Part shown: positions 27,341-34,224 of the stretch, piece by piece
Layout: the number at the start of each line of letters is the position of its first letter
How positions within the stretch are numbered: the stretch's first letter is position 1
Assembly (NCBI RefSeq): GCF_000397205.1
Contig: NC_021237.1
Location: 2,791,001 to 2,855,000, forward strand
Direction: 5' to 3'
From: Pseudomonas protegens CHA0
GTDB taxonomy: Bacteria > Pseudomonadota > Gammaproteobacteria > Pseudomonadales > Pseudomonadaceae
DNA: 64,000 bases
Translations under genes and position numbers: made by a program
The notes under the pieces: model-generated
Database searches by the model: none
What the model was told of the DNA's origin: nothing
What the model saw: the letters and a program-made list of their open reading frames with translations, nothing else

Positions 27341-27940
27341 TTACTGGAAGGAGACTTTGCTGGCGTCTTGAATGCGCGCGCTGTCGGCGAATTGCAGCAG
27401 GGCGGCATCGGCCCGGTGGCCGAACAGCCCGGCGAAAAACAGTGCCGGCACCCGCTGCTTGCACAGGTTGTAGTCGGTCACGGCGTCGTTGAAGGCCTGG
27501 CGCGCGTAGGCGACCTTGTTCTCGGTGCTGGTCAGTTCTTCGCTGAGTTGCGCCATGTTCTGCGAAGCCTTGAGTTCCGGGTAGGCCTCCAGGCTCAGGT
27601 GCAGGCGGTCGAGGACCTGGTCCAGGGCACCCTGGTCCTGGCCCAGGCGGGCGATGCTGGCGCTGTCACCGGGTTGCGCAGCAGCCGCTTGCAGGCTGTC
27701 CCGGGCACTGTTGCGAGCCTCGGCCAGGGCGGTCAGGGTCTGGCGCTCGTGCTGCAGGTAGCCCTTGACGGTTTCCAGCAGGTTGGGGATCAGGTCGTAG
27801 CGGCGCTTGAGTTGCACCTCGATCTGGGCGAAGGCATTGCGCAGACGGGTACGCCGGGTGGTCAGGCGGTTGTAGAGGCTGACCAGGTACAGCGCCAGAG
27901 CGGCGAGCAGCACCAGGGCGACGATATCGGCGGTGGCCAT
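27341..27940 (-). CDS. LemA-family protein
   Basis: A 199-residue LemA protein. A single N-terminal membrane segment (residues 6-23, short outer part) is followed by a long helical domain with YNRLTTRRTRLRNAFAQIEVQLKRRYDLIPNL, the family hallmark, and AYPELKASQNMAQLSEEL. Function is uncertain; members are often found with M48 proteases, as here. It is first in that two-gene operon. Confidence 0.92.
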   Translation of the reverse strand: MATADIVALVLLAALALYLVSLYNRLTTRRTRLRNAFAQIEVQLKRRYDLIPNLLETVKGYLQHERQTLTALAEARNSARDSLQAAAAQPGDSASIARLGQDQGALDQVLDRLHLSLEAYPELKASQNMAQLSEELTSTENKVAYARQAFNDAVTDYNLCKQRVPALFFAGLFGHRADAALLQFADSARIQDASKVSFQ

Positions 27941-28029
27941 GGGATGTCCTTATCGAGTGAGGCGTGGGGGCGGCAATGGTAACGGAATCTTCCTGTTCGG
28001 TGACACACCTTCGCCGGCGACCCGTCAAT

Positions 28030-28064
28030 GATTGCCAAGGGGCGGCAATTCTGCGAAAAAGCGC
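28030..28064 (+). repeat. 35-bp direct repeat, copy 1
   Basis: This 35-base stretch recurs at 28972-29006 with three mismatches. It contains the inverted repeat ATTGCC-N7-GGCAAT followed by TCTGCGAAAAAGCGC. The two copies bracket the DUF4265 and Imm10 genes. It may carry a promoter or operator, or mark a duplication or insertion boundary. Confidence 0.8.
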
Positions 28065-28125
28065 TCGGCTTGCGCGGGGACCGAAGGGCTCCGCTGCCTT
28101 TTATTCAATGAACCAGGGACAGGTG

Positions 28126-28557
28126 ATGGACAAGATCATGCTCAGGTTGACGGTGGTGGACGACTATCCGCCGGTGGCCAGCGAAGGGGTCTGGGCCGAA
28201 CGCCAGCCCGATGGCCTGTACCGTATCGCCAACCTTCCGTTCTACTCCCAGGATGCCTGTTACGAGGACGACGTCGAAGTCCAGGTGGAGGCCGATGGCC
28301 TGAAGTGGTTCAGGCGGGTCGGGCGCAGCAGTGGCAACAGCACGTTGCGCCTGGTGTTCTTTGACGCCGGCAGGGCCCGGACCCCCGAGGTGCTGGCGCG
28401 GATCAACGCCCTGGGCTGCAGCTGGGAGGGCATGAGCAAGGCGTTCCTTGCTGTCAATGTGCCTGCCTCGGTGTCGCTGGACAGCGTGCTGGAGTACCTG
28501 CAGGAGTGCTTTGAGCAGGATTGGCTGGATTATGAAAGCGGGCTGTTGCGCCAGTGA
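28126..28557 (+). CDS. DUF4265-domain protein
   Basis: A 143-residue protein. VWAERQPDGLYRIANLPFYSQDACYEDDVEVQ and FRRVGRSSGNSTLRLVF fit the DUF4265 family, whose function is unknown. ATG 28126 is chosen because AGGGA lies six bases upstream; ATG 28108 in the same frame has no ribosome-binding site. The stop codon is 23 bases before the Imm10-like gene. Its neighbour suggests a toxin-neutralising role, but that is inference. Confidence 0.75.
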   Translation: MDKIMLRLTVVDDYPPVASEGVWAERQPDGLYRIANLPFYSQDACYEDDVEVQVEADGLKWFRRVGRSSGNSTLRLVFFDAGRARTPEVLARINALGCSWEGMSKAFLAVNVPASVSLDSVLEYLQECFEQDWLDYESGLLRQ

Positions 28558-28580
28558 CCGCGAATAAGGAGCAAGGAGCG

Positions 28581-28973
28581 ATGAGTTTGAAATTTCATGC
28601 CACTGGCTACAGTGCCTGCACTGAAGACGAGGTGCAGATCCTGGGCTTTGCCGACGACGGGCAGCAGCCCGGGCACTACCTGCTGTTGCAGCGCGCCGAA
28701 TGCTTTGACGAGCAGGACCGGCAGTTGGGCATGGACACTTACCATGTGGAACTGGGCGGCCAGGCAGTGTCCGGCTATGGCGGCATCCGCCAGGTGCTGC
28801 TGGCCCCGGGCCGCCTGACCCTGCATTTTGGCGATTCCCAGGCCTGGTGCCGGGGCTTGCCCAGCCTTGAGATCAGTTGGAAGCCGGGGCTCGCCAGCGT
28901 CGAGGAGGTCGCGATGGCGCTGGGGGCGATCTTTCTCGATACCGATACCCTGATCGAGGTGGCGCCACAGTGA
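28581..28973 (+). CDS. Imm10-family immunity protein
   Basis: A 130-residue protein. HYLLLQRAE, FDEQDRQLGMDTYHVELGGQAVSGYGGI match what I recall of the Imm10 immunity family, which protects against polymorphic toxins. AAGGAG immediately precedes the ATG, so the start is secure. No toxin gene (RHS, CDI, T6SS effector) is within the window, so it is an orphan immunity gene. The stop codon overlaps the second copy of the flanking repeat. Confidence 0.7.
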   Translation: MSLKFHATGYSACTEDEVQILGFADDGQQPGHYLLLQRAECFDEQDRQLGMDTYHVELGGQAVSGYGGIRQVLLAPGRLTLHFGDSQAWCRGLPSLEISWKPGLASVEEVAMALGAIFLDTDTLIEVAPQ

Positions 28974-29006
28974 TTGCCAAGCCGGGGCAATTCTGCGAAA
29001 AAGCGC
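28972..29006 (+). repeat. 35-bp direct repeat, copy 2
   Basis: Second copy of the repeat at 28030-28064, 32 of 35 bases identical. It overlaps the Imm10 stop codon and lies 43 bases before the FKBP gene, so it may be that gene's original upstream element, with the first copy arising by duplication or cassette insertion. Confidence 0.8.
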
Positions 29007-29049
29007 GCCGCAGTCCCGTGACGGGGCAATGCTTGAACGGGAGTGAACC

Positions 29050-29388
29050 ATGAGCGACGAATTGCAGGTCATCGATATCCAGCCGGGCGACGGCAAGACT
29101 GTGGTCAAGGGCGCCTTGATCACCACCCAGTACCGGGGCTTTCTGGAGGACGGCAGCAGCTTCGACTCCTCCTATGATCGTGGCAAGCCGTTCCAGTGCG
29201 TGATCGGCACCGGCCGGGTGATCAAGGGCTGGGACCAGGGCCTGATGGGCATGCAGGTGGGCGGCAAGCGCAAGCTGCTGGTGCCGGCGCACCTGGGTTA
29301 TGGCGAGCGTTCCATGGGCGCCATCCCGCCCAATTCCAACCTGATCTTCGAGATCGAGTTGCTGGAAGTGCTGACCCGGGACGATTGA
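29050..29388 (+). CDS. FKBP-type peptidyl-prolyl isomerase
   Basis: A 112-residue single-domain FKBP with no signal peptide, hence cytosolic. It has YRGFLEDGSSFDSSYDRGKPFQCVIGTGRVIKGWDQGLMGMQVGGKRKLLVPAHLGYG, covering the active-site aromatic and aspartate positions (FDSSYD, GWDQ, YGER). It accelerates proline isomerisation during folding. GGGAG lies before the ATG. The Nudix gene follows 22 bases later and is probably cotranscribed. Confidence 0.92.
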   Translation: MSDELQVIDIQPGDGKTVVKGALITTQYRGFLEDGSSFDSSYDRGKPFQCVIGTGRVIKGWDQGLMGMQVGGKRKLLVPAHLGYGERSMGAIPPNSNLIFEIELLEVLTRDD

Positions 29389-29410
29389 AGGCTTGAGGAG
29401 CGAGGGGCCT

Positions 29411-29833
29411 ATGCGTGCCAATAAAGCCTGCCCGGTGGTGCTGCGCCATTCCACCGAGCTGGAGATCCTGGCTTTCCGCCATCCGCTGGCCGGCCTGCAA
29501 CTGGTCAAGGGCACGGTGGAGGCGGGGGAGTCCACGGCTACTGCAGCCGTTCGCGAGCTGGCGGAAGAGGCCGGTCTCCAGGCCGGGGAAAGCGGTTTCC
29601 TGGGGCTCTGGCATTCGGGTTTCTGCGGCCAGGTGTGGGCCTTCCATGAATGCCGGGTGCCAGCGCCGTTGCCGGAAAGCTGGAGCCATTTCACCGCGGA
29701 TGACGGCGGCCATCGGTTCGAGTTTTTCTGGCAGCCCCTGGCCAGCTTGCCGTCGGAGCAATGGCACCCGCTGTTCCAGGGCGCCCTGGGATTCCTGCGC
29801 CAACGCCTGCTGGGCGAAGGCGCCGAGGCCTAG
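29411..29833 (+). CDS. Nudix hydrolase
   Basis: A 140-residue enzyme with a complete Nudix box near residues 34-56: G-x5-E-x7-R-E-L-x-E-E-x-G-L in the segment from GTVEAGES to EEAGL. It should hydrolyse a nucleoside-diphosphate-linked substrate, using a divalent metal; the substrate is not predictable. ATG 29411 has GAGGGG upstream; TTG 29393 would add six residues. Confidence 0.88.
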   Translation: MRANKACPVVLRHSTELEILAFRHPLAGLQLVKGTVEAGESTATAAVRELAEEAGLQAGESGFLGLWHSGFCGQVWAFHECRVPAPLPESWSHFTADDGGHRFEFFWQPLASLPSEQWHPLFQGALGFLRQRLLGEGAEA

Positions 29834-29841
29834 GCAGCGGC

Positions 29842-30040
29842 TTATTGCCCGAGACGGTAGTGGTTGTTGCCGCTGCGCCGGGCCTCGTACATCGCCTGGA
29901 AGCCGAACATGCCGTAGATCGCCTCCGACCAGTACAGGCGCTGGGTATCGACCTCCCGGTCCCAGGTGTCGATCCGCGCAAAATACTGGCTGCGCTTGAA
30001 CCGTTCGGCATCGTCGGGCCGGCTTGCGTCGTCGAGGGCA
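29842..30040 (-). pseudogene. PAS-domain gene remnant
   Basis: Read on the minus strand to the TAA at 29842-29844 there is an open stretch with ARIDTWDREVDTQRLYWSEAIYGMFGF, the core of a PAS_3-like sensory domain. It then runs to NNHYRLGQ and stops. It has no start codon or ribosome-binding site and is closed upstream by an in-frame stop. It is probably what is left of a PAS sensor or diguanylate-cyclase gene. Confidence 0.5.
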
Positions 30041-30058
30041 GGGGAGCAAGATGCGCTC

Positions 30059-30083
30059 TATATAGGTATAGGGGGTATAGGTA
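30059..30083 (+). promoter_or_regulatory. RcnR/DmeR-type operator overlapping the translation start
   Basis: TATA and AGGTATA sequences flank a run of five G (30071-30075), ending at the dmeR ATG. A G tract flanked by short AT inverted or direct repeats is the operator form bound by RcnR/FrmR/CsoR regulators. As it overlaps the ribosome-binding site, repressor bound here could block its own expression. Confidence 0.6.
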
Positions 30084-30358
30084 TGTCACACACTCATGCG
30101 CAGAAAGATGAGCTGCTCAAGCGGGTCCGGCGCATTCTCGGCCAGGTCCAGGCTGTGGAGCGAGCCCTGGAAAGCGGGGCCGACTGCGGCAAGACCCTGC
30201 ACCTGGTGGCCGCCACTCGGGGCGCCATCAGCGGCCTGATGGGCGAGATCATCGAAGCCCATGCCCTGGAGCACGTGGCCAACCCCGAGCTCAGCGATGC
30301 CGAGCGGGCCCGGGGCGTGGATGAACTGCTTGAAGCCATCCGCCGTTATTCCAAGTAG
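30083..30358 (+). CDS. dmeR: RcnR-family Ni/Co-responsive repressor
   Basis: A 91-residue all-helical repressor. His3, Cys35, His60 and His64 are all present, the same set that binds Ni/Co in E. coli RcnR; formaldehyde sensors of the FrmR group differ at position 64. KRVRRILGQVQAVERAL and ATRGAISGLMGEIIEAH are family motifs. It precedes a DmeF-type exporter by nine bases, so nickel or cobalt should release the operator and induce both. An alternative is a zinc or copper sensor, but the ligands favour Ni/Co. Confidence 0.85.
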   Translation: MSHTHAQKDELLKRVRRILGQVQAVERALESGADCGKTLHLVAATRGAISGLMGEIIEAHALEHVANPELSDAERARGVDELLEAIRRYSK

Positions 30359-30367
30359 GAGCCGCTC

Positions 30368-31330
30368 ATGAACCTGTCTCAGCAGGCTGCACACCTGGCC
30401 CACGATCATCGGTTTCTCGGTGCTGATCACGACGACAACGCCCGCCGCACGCTGTGGGTGGTGCTGTTGACGGTGGTGATGATGGCGGGGGAGATCGTCG
30501 CCGGTTACCTCACCGGCTCCATGGCCCTGTTGGCCGATGGGCTGCACATGGCCACCCACGCCGGGGCCCTGGGCATCGCGGCGGCGGCCTACGGTTTTGC
30601 CCGGCGCAATGCCGGCAACCGGCGTTTCAGTTTCGGCACCGGCAAGGTCGGCGACCTGGCGGGCTTTGCCTCGGCCATCATTCTCGGCCTGGTGGCGCTG
30701 GGCATTGCCGGCGAATCCCTGGTGCGGCTGTTCCAGCCCACTCGCGTGGCCTTTGGCGAAGCCACGCTGATCGCCGTGGCGGGGTTGCTGGTGAACATTC
30801 TCAGCGCCTGGCTGCTGGGCGGGGGGCACGACCATCATGGCCATTCCCACGGCCTCTCTCATGATCACGAGCATCACGAGCATCACGAGCATCACCAGTC
30901 GCACCGGGCCGGGGGCGACAACAACCTGCGTTCGGCCTATGTACATGTTTTGGCCGATGCCCTGACGTCGGTGCTGGCCATTGCCGCGCTGCTGGCCGGG
31001 CGCTACCTGGGTTGGGTCTGGCTCGACCCGGCGATGGGCATTGTCGGCGCGCTGGTGATTGCCCGCTGGTCCTATGCCTTGATCAAGTCCAGCGCCGCGG
31101 TGCTGCTCGATGCCAGCGATGAGCAGGTGGCCGGGCAGATCCGCGCATCGGTGGAAGGGCCGGGGGATGCCAGTATCGTCGACCTGCACGTGTGGCAGGT
31201 GGGCCCCGGGGCCCGGGCGGCGATTGTCAGTGTGGTGGCCCGGGCCTCGCTCAGTGCCGAGACCGTGCGTGCGCGCCTGGCCGCGCTGCCCGGGCTGTCG
31301 CACCTGACCCTGGAATTGCGCAGCGTCTGA
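30368..31330 (+). CDS. dmeF: DmeF-type cation diffusion facilitator (metal efflux)
   Basis: A 320-residue CDF transporter with six membrane segments. ADGLHMATHAGAL in TM2 and HVLADALTSVLAI in TM5 provide the HxxxH/HxxxD transport site typical of DmeF. A histidine-rich loop (about residues 153-180, HDHHGHSHG through HEHHQSH) lies between TM4 and TM5. C-terminal about 80 residues form the cytosolic domain. It exports Co2+/Ni2+ with proton exchange (family knowledge). It is cotranscribed with dmeR; a hairpin lies just after its stop codon. Confidence 0.9.
   Translation: MNLSQQAAHLAHDHRFLGADHDDNARRTLWVVLLTVVMMAGEIVAGYLTGSMALLADGLHMATHAGALGIAAAAYGFARRNAGNRRFSFGTGKVGDLAGFASAIILGLVALGIAGESLVRLFQPTRVAFGEATLIAVAGLLVNILSAWLLGGGHDHHGHSHGLSHDHEHHEHHEHHQSHRAGGDNNLRSAYVHVLADALTSVLAIAALLAGRYLGWVWLDPAMGIVGALVIARWSYALIKSSAAVLLDASDEQVAGQIRASVEGPGDASIVDLHVWQVGPGARAAIVSVVARASLSAETVRARLAALPGLSHLTLELRSV
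30863..30898 (+). repeat. Tandem 9-bp repeat in dmeF
   Basis: Four copies of a CATCACGAG-like unit (9 bases each, first and last imperfect) encode the EHH-rich histidine loop of DmeF. In-frame unit gain or loss would alter loop length without frameshift. Confidence 0.8.
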
Positions 31331-31332
31331 AG

Positions 31333-31356
31333 CCGGGCGCCTCAGGTGGCGCCCGG
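31333..31356. terminator. Hairpin between convergent dmeF and lysE-like genes
   Basis: CCGGGCGCC (31333-31341) pairs with GGCGCCCGG (31348-31356) around a 6-base loop. It overlaps the stop codon of the LysE-family gene. No T run follows, so termination by this element in either direction is uncertain. Confidence 0.5.
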
Positions 31357-31986
31357 GCGGTACAGTTCCAGCAGCGAATAGGCCAGCCCCACCACTGCCA
31401 CTGCCAGCAGCACCAGGCTCGACACCCCCGTCACCAGGCGCTTGTACTTCAGCGAAAAGCCCTGGCGTGCCACCAGGATATAGGCCCCCAGCACCGCCAG
31501 GTCGATCAGTACCCAGACCAGGGTCAGCAGCAGGGCGCTGTGTTCGAAGGTACGGCCGACCTGGATGAACTGGGGGAAGAACGAGACAAAGAAGATGATG
31601 TCCTTGGGGTTGCCGATGCCCACCACAAAGCCGGTGGCCAGGCCCCTGCCGCGTCCGGCCAGGGGCTTGGCCGGTGCTTGCGCAGCGGGTTGGGCGGCCG
31701 CCTCGCGCAACCCCTGCACGGCCAGCCAGGCAATGAAGCAGCAGCCCAGCACGCTGATCCAGTGGATCAGCCGTGGGTCCAGGGCCAGCCCGCCGGAGAG
31801 CATCAGCACCGCTAGCAGGGCCAGCAGCAACGACGCTGCGTTGGTGCCCAGGGCGGTCAGCAGCGCCTGGCGCGGGCCGGCGTTCATGCTGGTGCTGACG
31901 ATCAGCGCCACCACCGGCCCCGGGGTCGCCACCAGCATCAGCACGCTCAGGGTATAGGCCAGCAATAACGACATGTTCACATCCAC
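31342..31986 (-). CDS. LysE/RhtB-family amino-acid exporter
   Basis: A 214-residue, six-helix exporter. TPGPVVALIVSTSMNAGPRQALLTALG is the LysE signature, and GFVVGIGNPKDIIFFVSFFPQF lies in the middle. The GTG at 31986 has AGGAG seven bases upstream and is preferred to the ATG at 31974. It is divergent from a LysR regulator, 113 bases away, the common arrangement for these exporters. Substrate unknown. Confidence 0.88.
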   Translation of the reverse strand: MDVNMSLLLAYTLSVLMLVATPGPVVALIVSTSMNAGPRQALLTALGTNAASLLLALLAVLMLSGGLALDPRLIHWISVLGCCFIAWLAVQGLREAAAQPAAQAPAKPLAGRGRGLATGFVVGIGNPKDIIFFVSFFPQFIQVGRTFEHSALLLTLVWVLIDLAVLGAYILVARQGFSLKYKRLVTGVSSLVLLAVAVVGLAYSLLELYRPGAT

Positions 31987-32069
31987 CCGGCAACTCCTCG
32001 GTCATTGGCAAAGGCCCTAGCCTGAAGGCTTGAGCCTGCGTTGAAAAACGCAAAAAGCTGTGACTTACT

Positions 32070-32084
32070 ATGATTTTTAATCAT
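32070..32084. promoter_or_regulatory. Palindromic LysR-type operator
   Basis: ATGATTTTTAATCAT is a perfect 15-base inverted repeat containing T-N11-A, the LysR consensus. It lies in the spacer between the exporter and the LysR gene, 15 bases before the regulator's ATG. Confidence 0.6.
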
Positions 32085-32099
32085 GCTGAGTGCTTGCCG

Positions 32100-33032
32100 A
32101 TGGTCGAGTCCCTGCCGCCGCTCTATGCCTTGCGCGCCTTTGAAGTGGCGGCCCGTTCCAGCTCCTTCACCCGGGCCGCAGAGGAGCTGTCCCTGACCCA
32201 AAGCGCCATCAGCCGGCATATCCGCACCCTGGAAAGCCAGTTCGGCTGCCGCCTGTTCGAGCGCCACGGCCCCAGGTTGGTACTCACGGACGTTGGGCAG
32301 CGCCTGGCCCGGGAGCTCAAGGCGGGGTTCCGGATCATCGAGGACGCCTGTCTGCCGCTGCGCAGCGGCAGTGGCCAATTACGCCTCAAGGCCCCTTCGA
32401 CACTGACCATGCGTTGGCTGCTGCGGGCCCTGGACCAGCTCAAGCACCAGCAGCCGTCGCTGGCGGTGCAACTGGCCAGCGTGTGGATGGATTTCGATCA
32501 TGTGGATTTTCATGCCGAGCCCTATGACTGCGCGATTCTGCTGGGCAACGGGCAGTTCGGCGCCGGGGTCGAGGCCTGCAAGCTGTTCGATGAGTGGCTG
32601 ATTCCCATCGGCCCTCCGGAGGCTGTGGATGCGCCGCCCTGGACCCTGGAACGGCTCAGGGAGGCGCCACTGATCCACCCTTCGGCGGACCGCCGCGACT
32701 GGCGGCGCTGGCTACAGGCCCAGGGCCTGCTGGAGCAGGTACGGCTGGACCGGGGCAACGTCTTCGACACCCTGGACCAGGCGATCTGCGCGGCCATGCG
32801 TGGCCACGGGCTGTCCATCGCCGACCTGTACCTGGTGGCCGAGGACATCCGCCAGGGCCTGGTCAGCCTGCCGTTTCCCCGTGCGCTGGCGTCGGGGGAC
32901 GGCTATTACCTGGTGTGGCTGCGGGACAGCCCGCGCCGGGAACAGATCGACGGCCTGCGCGCCTTTCTGCTGGAGCAAGTGGTATCCATCGATGACCTTG
33001 AACTGGGTGACCTGACGCCTGGCGCGGGCTGA
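32100..33032 (+). CDS. LysR-family regulator (GcvA-like)
   Basis: A 310-residue LTTR with PPLYALRAFEVAARSSSFTRAAEELSLTQSAISRHIRTLE (residues 6-45), typical of the GcvA/TrpI branch, followed by the effector domain. It is divergent from the LysE exporter gene, so probably its regulator. ATG 32100 begins the HTH; ATG 32070 is possible but would fall within the palindrome. Confidence 0.88.
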   Translation: MVESLPPLYALRAFEVAARSSSFTRAAEELSLTQSAISRHIRTLESQFGCRLFERHGPRLVLTDVGQRLARELKAGFRIIEDACLPLRSGSGQLRLKAPSTLTMRWLLRALDQLKHQQPSLAVQLASVWMDFDHVDFHAEPYDCAILLGNGQFGAGVEACKLFDEWLIPIGPPEAVDAPPWTLERLREAPLIHPSADRRDWRRWLQAQGLLEQVRLDRGNVFDTLDQAICAAMRGHGLSIADLYLVAEDIRQGLVSLPFPRALASGDGYYLVWLRDSPRREQIDGLRAFLLEQVVSIDDLELGDLTPGAG

Positions 33033-33045
33033 TGGCGGGGCCGCT

Positions 33046-33219
33046 TCAACGGCGCAGCATGACCCAGTCGCGGTGCAGGTCGGCGCCGCAGGGGAACAGG
33101 GTTTCGCCGCCCCTCACAAAGCCGTTGCGCTGGTAGAAACGGATCGCCCGGGCATTGTGTTCGTTGACGGTCAGGCGCTGGGTGTCGTCTTGCGGTGCGT
33201 TGCGCAAACATAGCGGCAT
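33046..33219 (-). pseudogene. C-terminal fragment of a GNAT acetyltransferase
   Basis: A 57-residue reading frame with its own ATG and AGGGAG. LTVNEHNARAIRFYQRNGF is the last beta-strand/helix motif of GNAT acetyltransferases, but the acetyl-CoA-binding part that should precede it is absent. Most likely a truncated gene rather than a functional enzyme. Confidence 0.55.
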
Positions 33220-33290
33220 GGCTCTGCTCCCTGAAGAAAACCGCCAGCATAGCCGGCCTGTGCGCGCTTCACTGGCCTGCCAGCCGGCGG

Positions 33291-33782
33291 CTACAGGATG
33301 ATGTAGTCGTTGTGCTGCACGATGCCCTGGTGAGGGCCCTTCACCAGGTGCACGTAGCGGCCGTCCGCCAGGTCGATGGGCAGGCAGTCGTCGACGTCCA
33401 GCAGGGCATCGGTGTGGGATTTGTGCCAGTGGGCAAGCATCTGCTGCTTGCCTTTGGCCTTGGCCTGCGCCTTGTCCCGGGCCACCACCAGCAGGTAACG
33501 GTGGGCTTCGCCGAAGGTCGCTGCTTCATAGCCGCCCAGGTTGATGAAGTACAGGCGTGGCGCATCCGCAGCCGGGGCCAGGGCGCTGAGTTCGAGCCTG
33601 TAGTCTTCGATACCGTCCACCCGCATCCATGAGTCGATGTGCAATCCCGCCGGGCTGCCGAACCAGCCTTCGCGCAGTTGCGGGTAGGCCGCTTCGAGGC
33701 TGTCGGCGACCACGAACTGCACATCATGGACTTCGATTTTCGCTCTGGGGTGCTTGCCCCCCAGCATCACCACAAACAGCAT
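33291..33782 (-). CDS. DUF1543-domain protein
   Basis: A 163-residue protein beginning MLFVVMLGGKHPRAKIEVHDVQFVVAD, the DUF1543 signature, with a second similar half (LYFINLGGYEAATFGEAHRYLLVVA) suggesting an internal duplication. Function unknown. ATG 33782 is chosen because AAGGAG is five bases upstream; a longer frame upstream has no family support. Confidence 0.85.
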   Translation of the reverse strand: MLFVVMLGGKHPRAKIEVHDVQFVVADSLEAAYPQLREGWFGSPAGLHIDSWMRVDGIEDYRLELSALAPAADAPRLYFINLGGYEAATFGEAHRYLLVVARDKAQAKAKGKQQMLAHWHKSHTDALLDVDDCLPIDLADGRYVHLVKGPHQGIVQHNDYIIL

Positions 33783-33876
33783 GCAGGCTCCTTGTTCCGG
33801 GCTAGGTGGTGGCGCGTGCCGCCACCGCGGGCGCACGTTTTACCTCAAGCCGGGCGCCGGGCCAAGGCCGACGGTG

Positions 33877-34224
33877 TCAGCGGCCATGCAACCGGCGGCT
33901 GTCCGCAGGGGCCTGGCAACGCTCTTGCAGTCCATAGTCGCGCAGCACCGTCGCTACCCGCAGCCGGTAGTCGGCAAATACCTCACCGCGGCCCCGGGCC
34001 TGCGCCTGGCGGTGGCATTCCAGGTTGCGCCACTGGGCCACGGCCTGCTCGTCACGCCAGAACGACAGGGACAGCAGTTTTTCCGGCTGGGCCAGGCTCT
34101 GGAAGCGTTCGATGGAGATGAAACCGTCGATCTCCTCCAGCTGGTTTTTCAGCCCGGCCGCCAGCTCCAGGTAGGCGTCGCGCTGGCCCGAAGCTGGCAG
34201 CACTTCGAAGATCACCGCGATCAT
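33877..34224 (-). CDS. Antibiotic biosynthesis monooxygenase (ABM) family protein
   Basis: A 115-residue protein with one ABM ferredoxin-like domain: MIAVIFEVLPASGQRDAYLELAAGLKNQLEEIDGFISIERF and LLSLSFWRDEQAVAQWR. Its ATG overlaps the P450 stop codon (ATGA), so the two are translationally coupled. ABM proteins oxidise quinols or act as small accessory proteins. Here it probably works with the P450. Confidence 0.85.
   Translation of the reverse strand: MIAVIFEVLPASGQRDAYLELAAGLKNQLEEIDGFISIERFQSLAQPEKLLSLSFWRDEQAVAQWRNLECHRQAQARGRGEVFADYRLRVATVLRDYGLQERCQAPADSRRLHGR

Noticed and set aside
30863..30898. CRISPR-like short tandem repeats
   Set aside because: The 9-base units are contiguous, without spacers, and encode the histidine loop of DmeF.
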